From NCBI GenBank assembly GCA_002633025.1, contig NMRB01000522.1, positions 281,347 through 345,346 of the forward strand: a DNA stretch of 64,000 bases, written 5' to 3'. This stretch comes from Notospermus geniculatus. Taxonomy: Eukaryota; Nemertea; Pilidiophora; Heteronemertea; Lineidae. Below are positions 42,165 to 54,009 of the stretch, piece after piece (positions within the stretch are counted from its first letter, which is position 1; each line of letters starts with the position of its first letter). The translations under genes were made by a program, and so were the position numbers. The notes beneath the pieces are model-generated. The model had not been told where the DNA came from and ran no database searches. It was given only the letters and a program-made list of their open reading frames with translations.

Positions 42165-43460
42165 TTCACACACCGGACTTGCCCATTCACTGGGTCGAGG
42201 GCGTGAGAATAGACCTTTAGGACTAGACTCTAGGCTCACGCTATAGCCGTACGAAGAAATCCTTCACAATCCCAATCAAATAGCCCCCCCCCCTAAAGCC
42301 ACGTCAATTTTCGACCTAAGGGCCGAAGAGATATAATAAAATCTACTTTCATCTATTGGATGATTCCAGTAATCACTATAAACACGATGTGAAGCTGAGA
42401 TGTATTCAATTGGAATACAGTCTTTGAAGGATTCCCATTTCCGAAGTCTCCCCAGTGCACCAATGCATCAGACATAGGATAGAATAAGTCATTTTCAATA
42501 TCATTGCTGACTTTATTGACGCCGAAAGGGATTCCACTATAGATCATTCTAGAAATTATTACATTGTGAAATTGACAAGGGCACCATAATAAGCTTCTGT
42601 TGTTATAGATACCCCCAATTTACACAAATACAATGACAATGTAGCCTTCAATTAGACTTGCAAGGTTAGATCTTCATGAGGATCGTAGGAATCGTGTTTG
42701 ACCTTTCGTGTTTGTTATCATTCTGTTTGGGATTGTTTTACAAAGATTTTGTATGTCACCGACCGATTATCCCAAACAGTAAAGTGGAACCACTCTCAGT
42801 AAATGCCAATCCCATTGTTTAATGCCACGAAGCGAGCATCGAACAAAAGGACAGACGTTCACGATAACTCTCTAATTCCCAATTACAATCACAAAACCTT
42901 GACTTCATACCGCATTCTGTCATTCACAAAGCTTCCTGTACAAATGCCCCAGTCTTTTGTTCGGCCAAAAGTGAACAATAGGTAGCCTGCGAGTGGACAA
43001 TAGGTTTAGTGTTTACGCTCAGGTAAAGTTAGGAGGGCTTCGTGGGTAGGGTGCGCGGCAAATTTAAAGGGAGACGCCACTCATGACATCGTAAACTATT
43101 GAATTGTTATCAATCCATGTAGACTATTGCCACTAGTGTCAATAGGCTGACGACCTTTGTAGTGAATGAGCTAATACTGTGACTGCCTAGGCCTATTGGT
43201 TGTATCTTCATAAATATGCATTGAGCACTGATGACATCATGAGTGCTGTGCAATGGTCCCCTTGGGATCCAATTAAAATACTTAAAATGATGAGTTTGCT
43301 GCTTTAAAAAAATACGACATGTTGCAGATATCAATGAATTTGAATGTGTTAACGATATTTCAAAAATTCAAAATTTTACACAATGAGTGGAGTCTCTCTT
43401 TAAAAAAATGAATTATGTTGTACATGTACCATGTGTCCAAATAAGGATAAGGATTTTGCT
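42165..43460. other. Unassigned sequence
   Basis: A C-run at 42284-42293. No gene or element recognised. Confidence 0.4.
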
Positions 43461-43469
43461 TACGTTTTG

Positions 43470-43770
43470 AGAAAAAATGGAACCTTAGGGTTAGAATATT
43501 GGCCTTGGCAAGACTGACTTCGTAACATGTAATCCAGTGATGCCGCTTTTTGTTTGTAGTTCGTAAAAAATCGTCGGTGACATGATCACGTATGCTTAAA
43601 AAGCTTCGGGGACAGAAAAAAATGGAACCTAGGGCCAGAATATTGGCCTTGGCACGACTGACTTCATAACATGTAATCCAAGATGCCGCTTTTTTGTTTG
43701 TAGTTTATCTTCGTAAAAAAATCGTCGGTGACATGATCACGAATACTTAAAAAGCTTCGGGGACAGAAAA
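43470..43770. repeat. 150-bp tandem duplication
   Basis: GAAAAAATGGAACC...AGAATATTGGCCTTGGCA...ATCGTCGGTGACATGATCAC...AAAAAGCTTCGGGGACAG occurs twice, starting near 43470 and 43617. Differences are a few substitutions and small indels. Confidence 0.9.
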
Positions 43771-44404
43771 ACCACTGATGGAACAAACAATTCTCGATTG
43801 ATTGCTCGTTTAAGTACGAACGAAATGCAAACTCCGACGTTTTTGAACTAATACCCAGAGCTAGCTGTCGTCGAATAAAAAAAGAGAGTAAAAAGAGATG
43901 AAAGCGAGCATCTATCATGTGCTTCCTCTCATCAGCATCCTCCTTTGTGGTATTATGTGACTAAGTGTCACTATATGTNGGTTTCGCCTGTATCGCTGAC
44001 TATCGTTAACGAACATCTGATTAGGAAGATTTTTATTCTCACTAACCTCGGGCAATCGTGTACGATCGCTGAACAAAAACACGATTGGCATTTGATCTTT
44101 GTTTTTATAATGAATAAATGCGTTAATTAGACGTTTATAAAAAAGGTGGTGACGGTATTACGCGGCGCGAGGGCAAATTTGTTGGAAATTAATCTATGGT
44201 GAAATATTGCTTTCGGTGGCTTTTCTTACATGATTTGAGAGTGAGCTGAGTTTTCATACCGGCCTATGCTCGCGTTATAGTTTTGTTCAAGGTTCCGCCA
44301 GTTGGGGTTGATACCATCTCGGGGACAAATGCATATAAACGTGGAAGACAGCTGAAAATGCGGGCCGAACCCATTAACACCGAATTGTCAACTGGAGGAA
44401 CGAA

Positions 44405-44480
44405 GGGCTGTCAGAGTGGTGCAGTTGACACATCCAATGCCTCTCCTCTGAGGTCCTGGATTCGATTTCCAGTCAGACTT
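44405..44480 (+). mobile_element. tRNA-derived SINE fragment
   Basis: GAGTGGTGCAGTTGACACAT (A box), CTCCTCTGAGGTC and GGATTCGATTTC (B box, 44458-44469) follow the same order as 10540-10640 and 15770-15845. It is a diverged member of the same type. Confidence 0.6.
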
Positions 44481-45189
44481 CGGTACTCATGTGATAGAAA
44501 GGGCAACTTCTTTTCCTGCGGCGATCCGCTTTTCTTCCACATTAAAACACTACAAATCGCCCAGTATTGTCCAATTACCCAAAAATGAGCTAGGAAGAGC
44601 TCACGGCTGTAGATACAATATTTTATAAGGATTGAAGTTTTTGTTGACAGACCTACTAGTATGTATCTGACAGTATAGTGGACGTAAAATGATCCCAAAG
44701 GCTGAATAATGTGCAACGACTGAAAGTATCACCTTGTTCAAACAAACATCCCGTCTCCTCCATAAAGTCGAAGGATGGTTCTGGATGCTGCACGATAGTA
44801 TAGTATACTTTACTCTTTTATTTACTCTCGTCAACGAAATGTAAGAACTTAATAGCCAGAATTATGGTGTAATGTTTCTTATGGGATATGTATATGTACA
44901 ATGTGTCTTTGAAATATATCCCTCTTCCTTTTCGAATCCACGAGTTTGACCTTAAAAGGAAAAGACCGTTAGTCTATTATTTCAATGCCATTGTAATCAC
45001 GAGATTGTCTGTGGCGACTTATCGGGACCCGATTTCAACCCTCACAGTCTGAGGGCAAGAAAAATACCTAAAACTCTACTTTTTCTGACAGCCTCCACAT
45101 GCTGCCGTAGTTTTCAGCGTGCAAGAGACGATGAAACATGGAACTGCAGGCAACTTCCAACCAACCCCTGAAAATGACTCGCAAAATGA

Positions 45190-45660
45190 TGCTTTACAAC
45201 AGCGGAAAGCACCTGCTGTGTTTCTTGAATTACATTTGTACGCCTACTTCTTGCCCTTCGCAAGTAATGGTTTATTGGCGACGAAAAAATAAACTCCTTC
45301 CAGAAAAAACATCATACGCTTATGAGGTTACTCGGGGCATTGGCATCTGTACGAACAGAGTCCTTAACTGAACGATAGGGCAACGGTATAATCCCCGGAG
45401 GATGCCACCGACAACAGTTAAAGTAGGCTACGTCGTGTCCCGAATGCACAAGTTTCTCGATTTATGCCTTGCATTTTGCCCGACGCAACGAAAGGGCTGG
45501 GGAAGTGGTTTATTGGCGAAAAAGGCAACTCCGTTGAGAAAAAGAATATTATACGTTTACGATGTTACTCGAGGTATTGGTATCTTCGAGCATGTACTAA
45601 ATTCCTTAGTGAACAATGACAGCGGAATATTTCCTGAAGGATGCCACCGGCTCTAGACCT
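45190..45660 (+). other. Tandem pair of coding-like units, about 240 bp each
   Basis: The segment from CTTGAATTACATTTG (near 45223) to GGATGCCACCGACA is repeated, diverged, from CTCGATTTATGCC (near 45456) to GGATGCCACCGGCT. In both, a plus frame reads Y-A/V-Y-E/D-VTRGIGI, and in that stretch most differences are at third codon positions (TAT/TAC, CGG/CGA, GGC/GGT twice). Before it a one-base indel shifts the frame, so current coding is doubtful. No family recognised. Confidence 0.3.
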
Positions 45661-46270
45661 GACTCAAACCTTGTATAGGAAAAAGGCATCCCAAAACCCG
45701 ATATGAAATTCCACGAGCGTGCATCAAGTGCCTTACCTTTACTTATACAAAGAGTCTAATATTGGAAAAATTGTTCCATAAGTCGGCACCTGACATGAAT
45801 ATTACTATGTTTGATTGATCTGCCAATGCACCTTGGAAAAATAATTTCCATTACTCAGCCCGAGCGGCACACGCAGCAAACCTCCGCCTCTATTATGGGA
45901 AAGACAAGTAAACCTTCACTTCTTTATTGGAGATACATTTGGGAGTTCACGTACATTCTCATCAATCATCGAATCAAGAGACAATTCTTGACATGACAGC
46001 AGTTGACAAATAGAAGATTTTGCCCTCGGTGTGCTTAGGGCCAGTGGGTTATGTTTGCGGAACGTGAAACCTATCGGTGGATTAGATTAGCTCTTATCTG
46101 GCCGGGAGGTTCTGAGAAAAAGTCGAGGGTAAATTTCCTGATGTACGGCCAGGGCGCGTCTGAAGAGCCGTAGTAAGGCGCCAACGTACTTGTACAGGAA
46201 GATCGTCGCAATATCTGTGTAAAGTGGCTCTCTTCACAGGTGATCATTGGGTGTATGGTTGATTGGAATA

Positions 46271-46494
46271 CTAGACCTTCGCCGTCCTAACTTCCGCTAT
46301 CGAGTTGTCGTGCATGTGTACGTGGTAGGGAGACCACGACAGAGGCATTTAATACATGTACTTACGGAACAACATTTAGGCCTGCTTATTTACCTCACCT
46401 GCAGTACAACCTATCTTGCATGTCTTGGGCCTTGTTAAGTACACTGGGTAAAGATCCGGCCGGACGTTTATACGTTAGGAGGGCGAAGGTTCAG
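46271..46494. mobile_element. TA-flanked inverted-repeat element, copy 2
   Basis: Ends CTAGACCTTCGCCGTCCTAA and GTTAGGAGGGCGAAGGTTCAG with TA at both borders. It is the relative of 24546-24740 and is about 30 bp longer. Interior non-coding. Confidence 0.7.
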
Positions 46495-46630
46495 TAATAG
46501 CTTTACTCTTGTATAATATGGTAAGCACCACAGGGTTCATTTCATAAACATACTGAAGTCAAAGTGTGACGGATACCGGTACTTATTTTGTGTGTTGAAC
46601 AAAGGATACGTGTCATAGCCTACTTAGACT

Positions 46631-46780
46631 GGGCCGTATGGGCACCAACGAAGATTATCTTGAACTCAGGTTGAGCCACAGCTTTTCAATTGTTCAGGTT
46701 TGCCAGGGCATGATGTGACAATGGAAAACTTCTGGCTCAACCTGAGTTCAAGATAATCTTCGTTGGTGCATATACGGCCC
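46631..46780. mobile_element. 150-bp hairpin element, GGGCCGTATGGGCACC type
   Basis: GGGCCGTATGGGCACCAACG, then AAGATTATCTTGAACTCAGG, pairs with the mirrored sequence ending TATACGGCCC; the stem is about 45 bp with few mismatches. It is followed directly by AAGTAGTTTTATGAATACTT and GGGCC, a reversed tip like that at 31278, so it may sit inside an older element. Confidence 0.85.
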
Positions 46781-46809
46781 AAGTAGTTTTATGAATACTT
46801 TGGGCCAAC

Positions 46810-48885
46810 TTCAACCGACCATTTTCCCTCTGATAACACAGACCTACTACTATTTCTACGTTAGGACGGCCGGGACGGACGTGTCCATAGGCCCACGGAG
46901 TGACAGTTCACTCTGATAGATTCCACTCTCTTATAATAAATAGTTCACTCTGATAGATAAACATAAAATAGAAAATATGTTGAAGTCTTTTGCCAGTTTT
47001 GAAATATCATGAAATTAAAAATTGATTCTTTTGTTTTGCTGTGGGCGGACAACATGCTTTTTAACATTCCTTTTGCCTCTAAATTCGATTTTTTAAATCT
47101 GACATTTTTCATCAAACACCTGTGTTTACAAACAGATGCAAAAGGATTATTTCGGGTTATCGCCAATTTTATTACATTATAATCATTGTACACAAAAGTG
47201 AACGGGCCTACTCATCTCTCATCCTAAGATATCACATATCACATTGATCAGGGTGGTGGTCGCAATATGTCGCGATCAATCCCACCCCCAGATCACTTCC
47301 CCAATCAGTGTTCGATTCAATCAATCGCCGATCGAACATGACACGCCGATCGAAACGAATGTTGTACTCCCACAACATACCTCTAACTTTAGGTAACGAC
47401 TTGAATTTCATGCCATCGTCTTCTGAAAATGACCCCCCCCCCCCGCCCCCGTGCGGCCGCTACAGCATCGGCCACCGGACAGACAATTTGCTCGTAGGCT
47501 ACTGGACACACCGTAGTTTTACACCTCAGAGGCCAGTTAATTAGTTCGAAGCTAACGCCTACTTCGTACAATTGATCAGTGGCCATGACCGACCGATTCA
47601 GTCGACTGGTGTCCTTGAACGCGGGTGACAGACCGTCCTAAATGAAACAATGCTAACTGCGGGATTAATCCGTTTCAAAGATGTGAAATTGATCACTGAT
47701 GCGGGATAAACGCTTGAAAGGCGATCCACGATGCATTGAAATAATAGAGAGATTTCTCTGACCCGCCGAAGCGCCAATGTGGCAGCAAACAATGGGATTT
47801 CGAACACTCGATTGTCGATTCCCACTCAGCTCTGTGCATAATGGGGATCCTAGATAGAGGGCAGCACACCGAAACCCGGTCCTATACAATGGACGCCTTT
47901 TGTGTGGGAAATTGATCAAGACCGGGACGTCAGTTTCATTTCAATAGTTTTAACCACTAGTGACACCTATTGAGGCAGTGGGTAGGGTCCCCCCATTCTC
48001 TGAATTGCCCATGCCGGATGGCTTCATATCCAGTCTGAATCCGCTGGTTTGAAGAATATTTCAATCACTAAAACGATAAATCTGACCACATCGTCATCAT
48101 CTGACCACACGACCACGCAGCGTGTCGCCGATCATTAAAACTACACCTCAAGCTCTCCCTCTCTTCTTTCATGGACTTTTTACCAATCTCCGCCATCAGG
48201 GATTTTAGACTTAATGTTTAAAAAGATAGAACACTGTTGGAATGTTTCAACTAGCAATTAGCGGTACGCATTGGACAGAAATGCTCTCATCGGAGACTCT
48301 TGGCGTGCGTAATGCGAGGGCAGCGATGAACACTTCACAAGTTTATACATCCAGAGGGCCGTTCTTTACCCATACTGTTGTAATCAACCGTTTAAAAGTG
48401 TGAAAAAATGGTATGGTATGAATTTATCGTAACATTGGAGGAGGTTTTTGCAATTTTCAGGTGCTGTGTGCCGATTGAAGAGTCTCGCGCTCATTTTTAA
48501 AAAAAATAGCAAACGAGATCATATTTCTGATAGCAAGATACCGGTAGAACGACAACTAAATGATTTTTCACTAAAAGCACTTACAGAGATGCGGTACGTG
48601 GAACCAGATGATTACATGTACACTCATGATCCCAAAATCTTGCCGAGTATATGAAGTTTTTCTGTTACATTATGTGGAGAGAGCAGTACACACAGTCGTG
48701 GTACTACTTGTTTGCCAAAACGTTTACTCACGATCACTGGTGGTGCAATATTTTGTTGCTTTTTCTTCTTTTTTTCTTCTCTTTTTGGTGGAGGATAGCA
48801 ATTCCTCGTATTTTGTGCATTGCCATGGAATGCTCATAAATCGTTTTTAGCCAATGACTACGGGGACATCGCTCTGAAGTAGGCC
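46810..48885. other. Unassigned sequence
   Basis: A C-run at 47432-47444 and T/C-rich tract near 48750-48790. Minus-strand frames at 47389-47919 lack domains or splice signals. Confidence 0.4.
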
Positions 48886-48890
48886 TCATT

Positions 48891-49048
48891 AGATGAGTTT
48901 CGCTGGCGGCCATCTTGCCCAAATAAGGTCATCACCATGGGAATTTCCCCCGCTGGGGCATGGGAGAACCAATCATCTTTCACTCTGGAAGAAACTCCCT
49001 ATGATGATGACCTAATTTTGGCAAGATGGCTGCTGCGAAACTCACTCA
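48891..49048. mobile_element. 158-bp hairpin element containing CAAGATGGC
   Basis: GATGAGTTTCGCTGGCGGCC, then ATCTTGCC and AAGGTCATCA, pairs with TGATGACCT, GGCAAGATGGC and TGCGAAACTCACTC. AGGCCT/AAGGCC words just outside also pair loosely. The CAAGATGGC word is a YY1-like motif shared with the tandem family at 32251. Confidence 0.8.
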
Positions 49049-49336
49049 TAAGAAGGCCATTTGGAATCTAGAGCAACAGACAACATTTATTTTTTTGTTG
49101 TTTTTGCCTGCGCAAGAAGGTCATCTTCAGCAATTTAAATAATCAGATGTAGTGAGGCGTGTGGGGGTGGGGGTGGTGAGGGAAGGCGGGTTATCAGCAA
49201 GTGAACGTTCTACGGGCCATTTCAATCTTCATAATGAGTGCACAGTGAAGGCAGATAACTTTGAAAGGCATAAAAGCAGAAATGTCACCGTCTGATTACA
49301 TTAAAGAGAAAAAGCCATAAAAGAAGGAAGGACGTT

Positions 49337-50460
49337 GCATGAGCAAACGGTAAATTGGAGGAAACTCGAAATTCTGGCTTCTTTTTTGGATAAAATGTCA
49401 AGCGACTTGCGTATGAGAAGCTTTTAAAGTGACTACCGGTAGTTTACATTTGGGTGAAGTTTAGTCTCCGAGTTAGAAAAAAGGTCAAACTGCACCGAAC
49501 AGTCCCTCAAGACTAAGGAAAAAAGGCAAAGAAAATTGAACTAACAAGAAGCATCCTCAACGTCGCTGCAAAAGTGGGAGAGGAGCCCGAGGACGAAATG
49601 AAAACTTACGAGAAAGGAAAAGTTGAGGGGAATCAGTGTCTCATGAAGAAGTATGTTTGAAGAAAATGTTGAAAAAATGGACTAAGTAACGGTTACGAAC
49701 AAGGAAAAGTTGAGGGGAACTTGGGTTCTCATGAAGTATATGAACGACGTCGACGAAAACGTTGAAAAAAAGGGACGATCCTCCCCACACGATACCGCTG
49801 CCTAGCACCATACAGGCTTGGTGCACTTCATCCTGATCACCCGCAGCCATCCTGGTCACAACAAGACTCCTCCCGATTGGGGGAGTGGTAAGGAGAATGG
49901 GCATTCTCAATACAGGGTCTTGTTCAATAAAACGTACCTGCATGAACAAACTGTAAATTGGAGCAACCTCCAGATTCTGGATTCGTTTTTGGACAGCTGT
50001 GAAGTGACCAATGTATGAGAAGGCTTTGAATTGTTTATATCTGAAGATGGAACAGTCCAAGGGTTCTTCAAGACGAAGGCCAAAAAGAAGAAAAAAGAAG
50101 CATCCTTGATGCTTCTACGGCATGCACCGCTGAAGAGGGAAGAGGAGCTCGAGGATGAAAAGATGAGTTACGAGGAGAGAAAAGTTGACGGGAACTCCTT
50201 TCTCATCAAGTACATGAACCAACTCCTCACACAAAACCGATGTCTAGCACCACCAGTCTTTGTGCACTTCATCCAGAGCACCCGAAGCCATCCTTAGGTA
50301 AATATAACTCCTTCCGAATGTGGAAGTGGTGAGGAAAATGATTATTATCAATACAGGATCTTGTTCTGTAAAGGAACGTGTCTTTTGAGATCCGTTCGTG
50401 CAAAGGCCTCGAGTCTGTTTACCAGTTTTCGTTCCTGGACTTGGAGAGGCAAGCAATGTC
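49337..50460 (+). pseudogene. Tandemly duplicated, decayed coding-like unit
   Basis: A unit of about 430-600 bp begins at HEQTVNW-encoding sequence near 49340, again near 49940, and as a stub near 50362. The second unit is open on the plus strand except for one TGA: QTVNWSNLQILDSFLDS, then GFELFISEDGTVQGFF, a Lys-rich tract, KREEELEDEKMSYEERKVD and VFVHFIQSTRSHP. The first unit is broken by several stops. An internal 85-bp duplication (near 49606 and 49699) adds to the decay. It is probably a dead, repeated exon of an unknown Lys/Glu-rich protein. Confidence 0.35.
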
Positions 50461-50726
50461 TGTTCGGGTTGGTCTATCTAGTATGGGAATCGATGATGTG
50501 ATTGTCTCAAGTGGGAAAACATTTGTCTGATTTATGTCTTGGTAAAAATGAGAAGAAACTCCTTCTCAAACAGTGTTATTGTTGCTCTTCCCACTGCAAA
50601 TACATTAAGCTTTTCTCATTAGCTTGAGTGAAGAGGTGCAGACTTCGAACACTATACCAACCATTTCAAACTGATACTCCTCTGGTCTAGCCGTTGTTCG
50701 TCATGACAGTGCGAGTTTGCTCTCAA

Positions 50727-50784
50727 TGGTTAACTCACCCTTGGAGGAAATATACTTGACAATTCCTCCAAGATTCACCATTGT
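50727..50784. repeat. Hairpin CTTGGAGGAA/TTCCTCCAAG
   Basis: CAATGGT and CTTGGAGGAA pair with TTCCTCCAAG and ACCATTG across a short loop. Confidence 0.6.
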
Positions 50785-50970
50785 TAGTTTCTGGAGGGCT
50801 TACCCTCAGACCAATAACACAGACGACTATCCATAGTTTTCGAGAGTTGGGTTTTAGGAACTTTCCTATTAAAGGGCCTCTGAAGGCAGCTTGCTATTAG
50901 GCTACTACCAGTACTGCAACTATACAACAGGTGGCGCTAGTAACCATGAACTCATGAATTGTGGATCAAA

Positions 50971-51171
50971 TGTGACCCGGCACAGCAAAATGAGTCGGAA
51001 GTCGCACAGAAGAAGACCGAAGGTGGAACCAGACAGCAACCACAGAAATCGACCAAGTCAAATTTCACAATGGGCATACAATCCTGAAATCAGCGAACCG
51101 TTGGTGTCACCTGGGACATGTTGGGTCTTCTTATGTGCGCATTCCGACTCATTTTGTCGTGCCGGGTCACA
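50971..51171. mobile_element. 201-bp foldback with TGTGACCCGGCAC ends
   Basis: TGTGACCCGGCACAGCAAAA, then TGAGTCGGAA and AGAAGAAGACC, pairs with GGTCTTCTTATGTGCGCATT and CCGACTCATTTTGTCGTGCC-GGGTCACA. The arms are about 50 bp with several mismatches, so it is older than the other hairpins. No target duplication is clear. Confidence 0.75.
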
Positions 51172-51179
51172 AATGTTGA

Positions 51180-53500
51180 CAGTGATGAAATTTTACTTCA
51201 AAAATGATTCCCAAGTTGCATCCTCATGCCACCAATTCTGTGTTAGTAATCATATCAATATGCACTAAAAAGCTGCCTCTAGGCCCTTTAAGAAATTCAT
51301 CCTTGTGATCAAATGTGCCAAAAGAAGCAAAGGCCCTCAATTTGTCACAGTTCTTCATCTTTCTTCTGAATATGCGATACTCGATCTCATCATTTCTTTT
51401 CTTGTGAGTCTGTCTCAAAGAAAGTTTTGTCGTTCACTCAGGGGCATCGGGTTCATAAAGTGAAGGGTTACACTTAAAAACTGTAAATAAGGTCCCAAAT
51501 AAAAGGAACACGCTTGTTGCGCATCTCTGCTGAATTGGCTTTTTTGCCAAAATGAAGGCAGTGAACGATAGACTATACATGTATTTGCTGGAATTTCGAC
51601 GAATTTCAACTGATTTGGTTATAAACCAAACCTTGTGGCTTGCTTTTCGCACAAAGACGTATTAGCCTAAGTGATGATTGGTAGCAAATCAACTCATAAG
51701 AAGAAACAGCAGATACATCAGACCTGCCAACGCCATGTACAGATGACCTTAAAAAGTGTCTTCGAAATAATCGGTCTTAATCGGCTATCATGGCAATCAT
51801 AACCACAAGAAAAGAACAATAAAGGGTTACCATCCCCGGTTCTCCCCGGGGTGAGTGGCCCACGTGAACTGAGAGCACGAGCGTTTCTGTCACGAAATGC
51901 ATATCCTAATTAAATCTTACCAGCACTCTGATATTGCGTTAAATTAGACGTCTACATAAATTCCGTATATTATCGTTCACAGTCAATAGACTGAGAGAAG
52001 CTGGGGCGACTTTATTGGCTTGGCCATATGCGATGACACATGTTTGTCCCGGCAATTGGCATCAAACCGCATGTCGCCTGGATTGTTGGCACATTATTGC
52101 CTTTGATGTGAGAAAGGCACGTTCGACTGCTGGACGGGATCGACTTGTCATTGCCTACATTTCTGAGAAAGGAAGTTGTAAGGCGGGTTCCGACGTCTTA
52201 TGAGATAGGCGATCCTAGACGGTGTTATGAAGCATTTGTCAGCGACATACTTGAGTAAGCCGACGGTGGTCAGTGATGACGTCAAACAGGAAATCGTCCG
52301 CCCTCATGACAAGGCGACAGTTATGGTTGACTACATACAACACGGGGGGCTTCAACACAGTGGGCGCCAGAGGGTAGGAGGGATATCCTGTCGTTTCGCC
52401 CACAATCAGTGTGCCCCTGCGTTAGATGATGATATATTACGGATTTTGTGGGGAGAAATGCGTACGTCCACCCAAATCTATATTTTAGGATTATACTGAT
52501 AGAACGTCATCAATTACGGCCGAGTTACAGTGTCTATTTTGGAACACGCACCGAGATGATGTTGATTTTGGTTCCTATCGTCAACTGTCTGTCTTTGCCC
52601 TCAAGTTTTTCGCCCCTAGTCAGTTGCTTCCTGACTTCAATTTGACCCCCAAGCTGATGAAAATCACAAAACACGGCTTCAATTGGGACATGAATGTTTT
52701 ATGTTGTCCCATTGATTCCTAGCCATGAAACTGGCCCTCTCCAAACAAACTCATCAATATAAAGCAACAGACCCTCTACCACAGGATATTCAAGGACAAA
52801 CACACTCCCTCAAAATGTGTTCGCCGCGGGTCAATATGCTAGTTACTACAATGCCGGTACCAACACGCAGTCTGGAATTATTCAGTGGCTGACCACACCT
52901 CAGTAGGCAGGTACTCATGGGATGGTGATGGCGTGATGTGTAACGTTCGATATCTCACGCCAGAGGTAAACAGGTCATACGACGAACCTCTTTTGTCATT
53001 TCAAGGATGGTTCTGGAACCAAATCCTACATAGATGAAGACTTCAAAGCGGCCTTACAGGTGCAATTACACCGAAAATCCCGCTGGTTGCTGTTATCATC
53101 ACAATCCGAGAAGCTTGATGACTCTTTTGTACAGGGAGCGTACCATTTTGTCGGCATCATTACTTAGGTGAAGGACTGAATGCCAACGGTATCAGATGGA
53201 TGCTTGAGGTACTCCGGCCTCTACGGTATGTACGATACCCACACGCCAATTTGACATAAAGACTAAGCCACAGTGTCATGTGTCTATCCAAACTAAATCA
53301 GTACAACTTGACTCTGATTAAAACCCGTTGAAAAGTCCTTAACGTACCATTTACTTTGTAAAATCGCAATTTGTGTCCGATACACATCTTTTCAACAGCC
53401 TTTTGATGTAAATTTTAACCGGGGTAATGAGTGCATCAATTAGATTATTACAGGTAACTAACTGTTCAAGGACGATAGTTCAAAGTAGAAGCCAGATTTT
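51180..53500. other. Unassigned sequence
   Basis: Plus frames 52015-52203 and 52227-52499 follow one another but share no domain or splice signal. No repeat recognised. Confidence 0.4.
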
Positions 53501-53503
53501 CAA

Positions 53504-53670
53504 ATGATGAAGTTGCTGACCAGTGGGTGTTTGAAACCGCTTATTTTGACCTGCTTTATCCTCTTCCCCATTCTTTACCATGGAAGAGCAAAACGCACGT
53601 CAACTGATCAACAATTACGATATTATGCAAGTACTTACAAACATCCACTATTTGGGGGGGGGGGGGTCAG
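53504..53670 (+). CDS. Weak candidate secreted-protein start
   Basis: ATGATG opens MMKLLTSGCLKPLILTCFIL, then FPILYHGRA and KRTSTDQQ, which resembles a signal peptide and a dibasic start. The frame reaches a G-run (12-13 G near 53645-53657) and CAG|GTACTG. Beyond, the open frame enters the dispersed repeat at 53731, so a coding exon could only cover the first part. Not a recognised family. Confidence 0.15.
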
Positions 53671-53730
53671 GTACTGTCTGGTTCGCCTTAACATAATACA
53701 TCTTCACAAAGAGGTGTTTTTTTCAACGTG

Positions 53731-53970
53731 CTTCGTGGTGTTCTTATTAATTCAATCCTGTTGTATCATGAGATCAACAAATCAGAATTCAACCAAATTT
53801 GCAACTAAACATGCAGAAGGGTATTGCCTATCATATGAAAGAGTCAGAATGGAAATCTGTTGAGGTTTAAAGGGATACCGTCCACATTTATAAAATGCTA
53901 AATTTATACATGTAAGTTGAACCTTTATGTTTGATTCCTTTTTGATTGTATGGAAACACTGGGATTGGTA
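53731..53970. repeat. Dispersed repeat, copy 2 (partner at 10231-10466)
   Basis: Same order of shared blocks as 10231-10466, including GTTTAAAGGGATACCGTCCA and TTTATAAAATGCTAAATTTA. One TACATG insertion separates them near 53920. Confidence 0.75.
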
Positions 53971-54003
53971 ACACCAAAAATAGATCTATTTTTGGTAACA
54001 CTG
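53965..54003. repeat. Perfect 22-bp palindrome between direct repeats
   Basis: CCAAAAATAGATCTATTTTTGG is a perfect palindrome, with GGTAACAC on its left and again on its right in the same orientation. Confidence 0.8.
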
Positions 54004-54009
54004 CAATTA

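Noticed and set aside
49641-50060. Minus-strand 139-codon ORF with a related frame at 50244-50456
   Set aside because: It is the shadow of a tandem duplication whose plus strand gives the more coherent coding-like reading; no domain on either strand.
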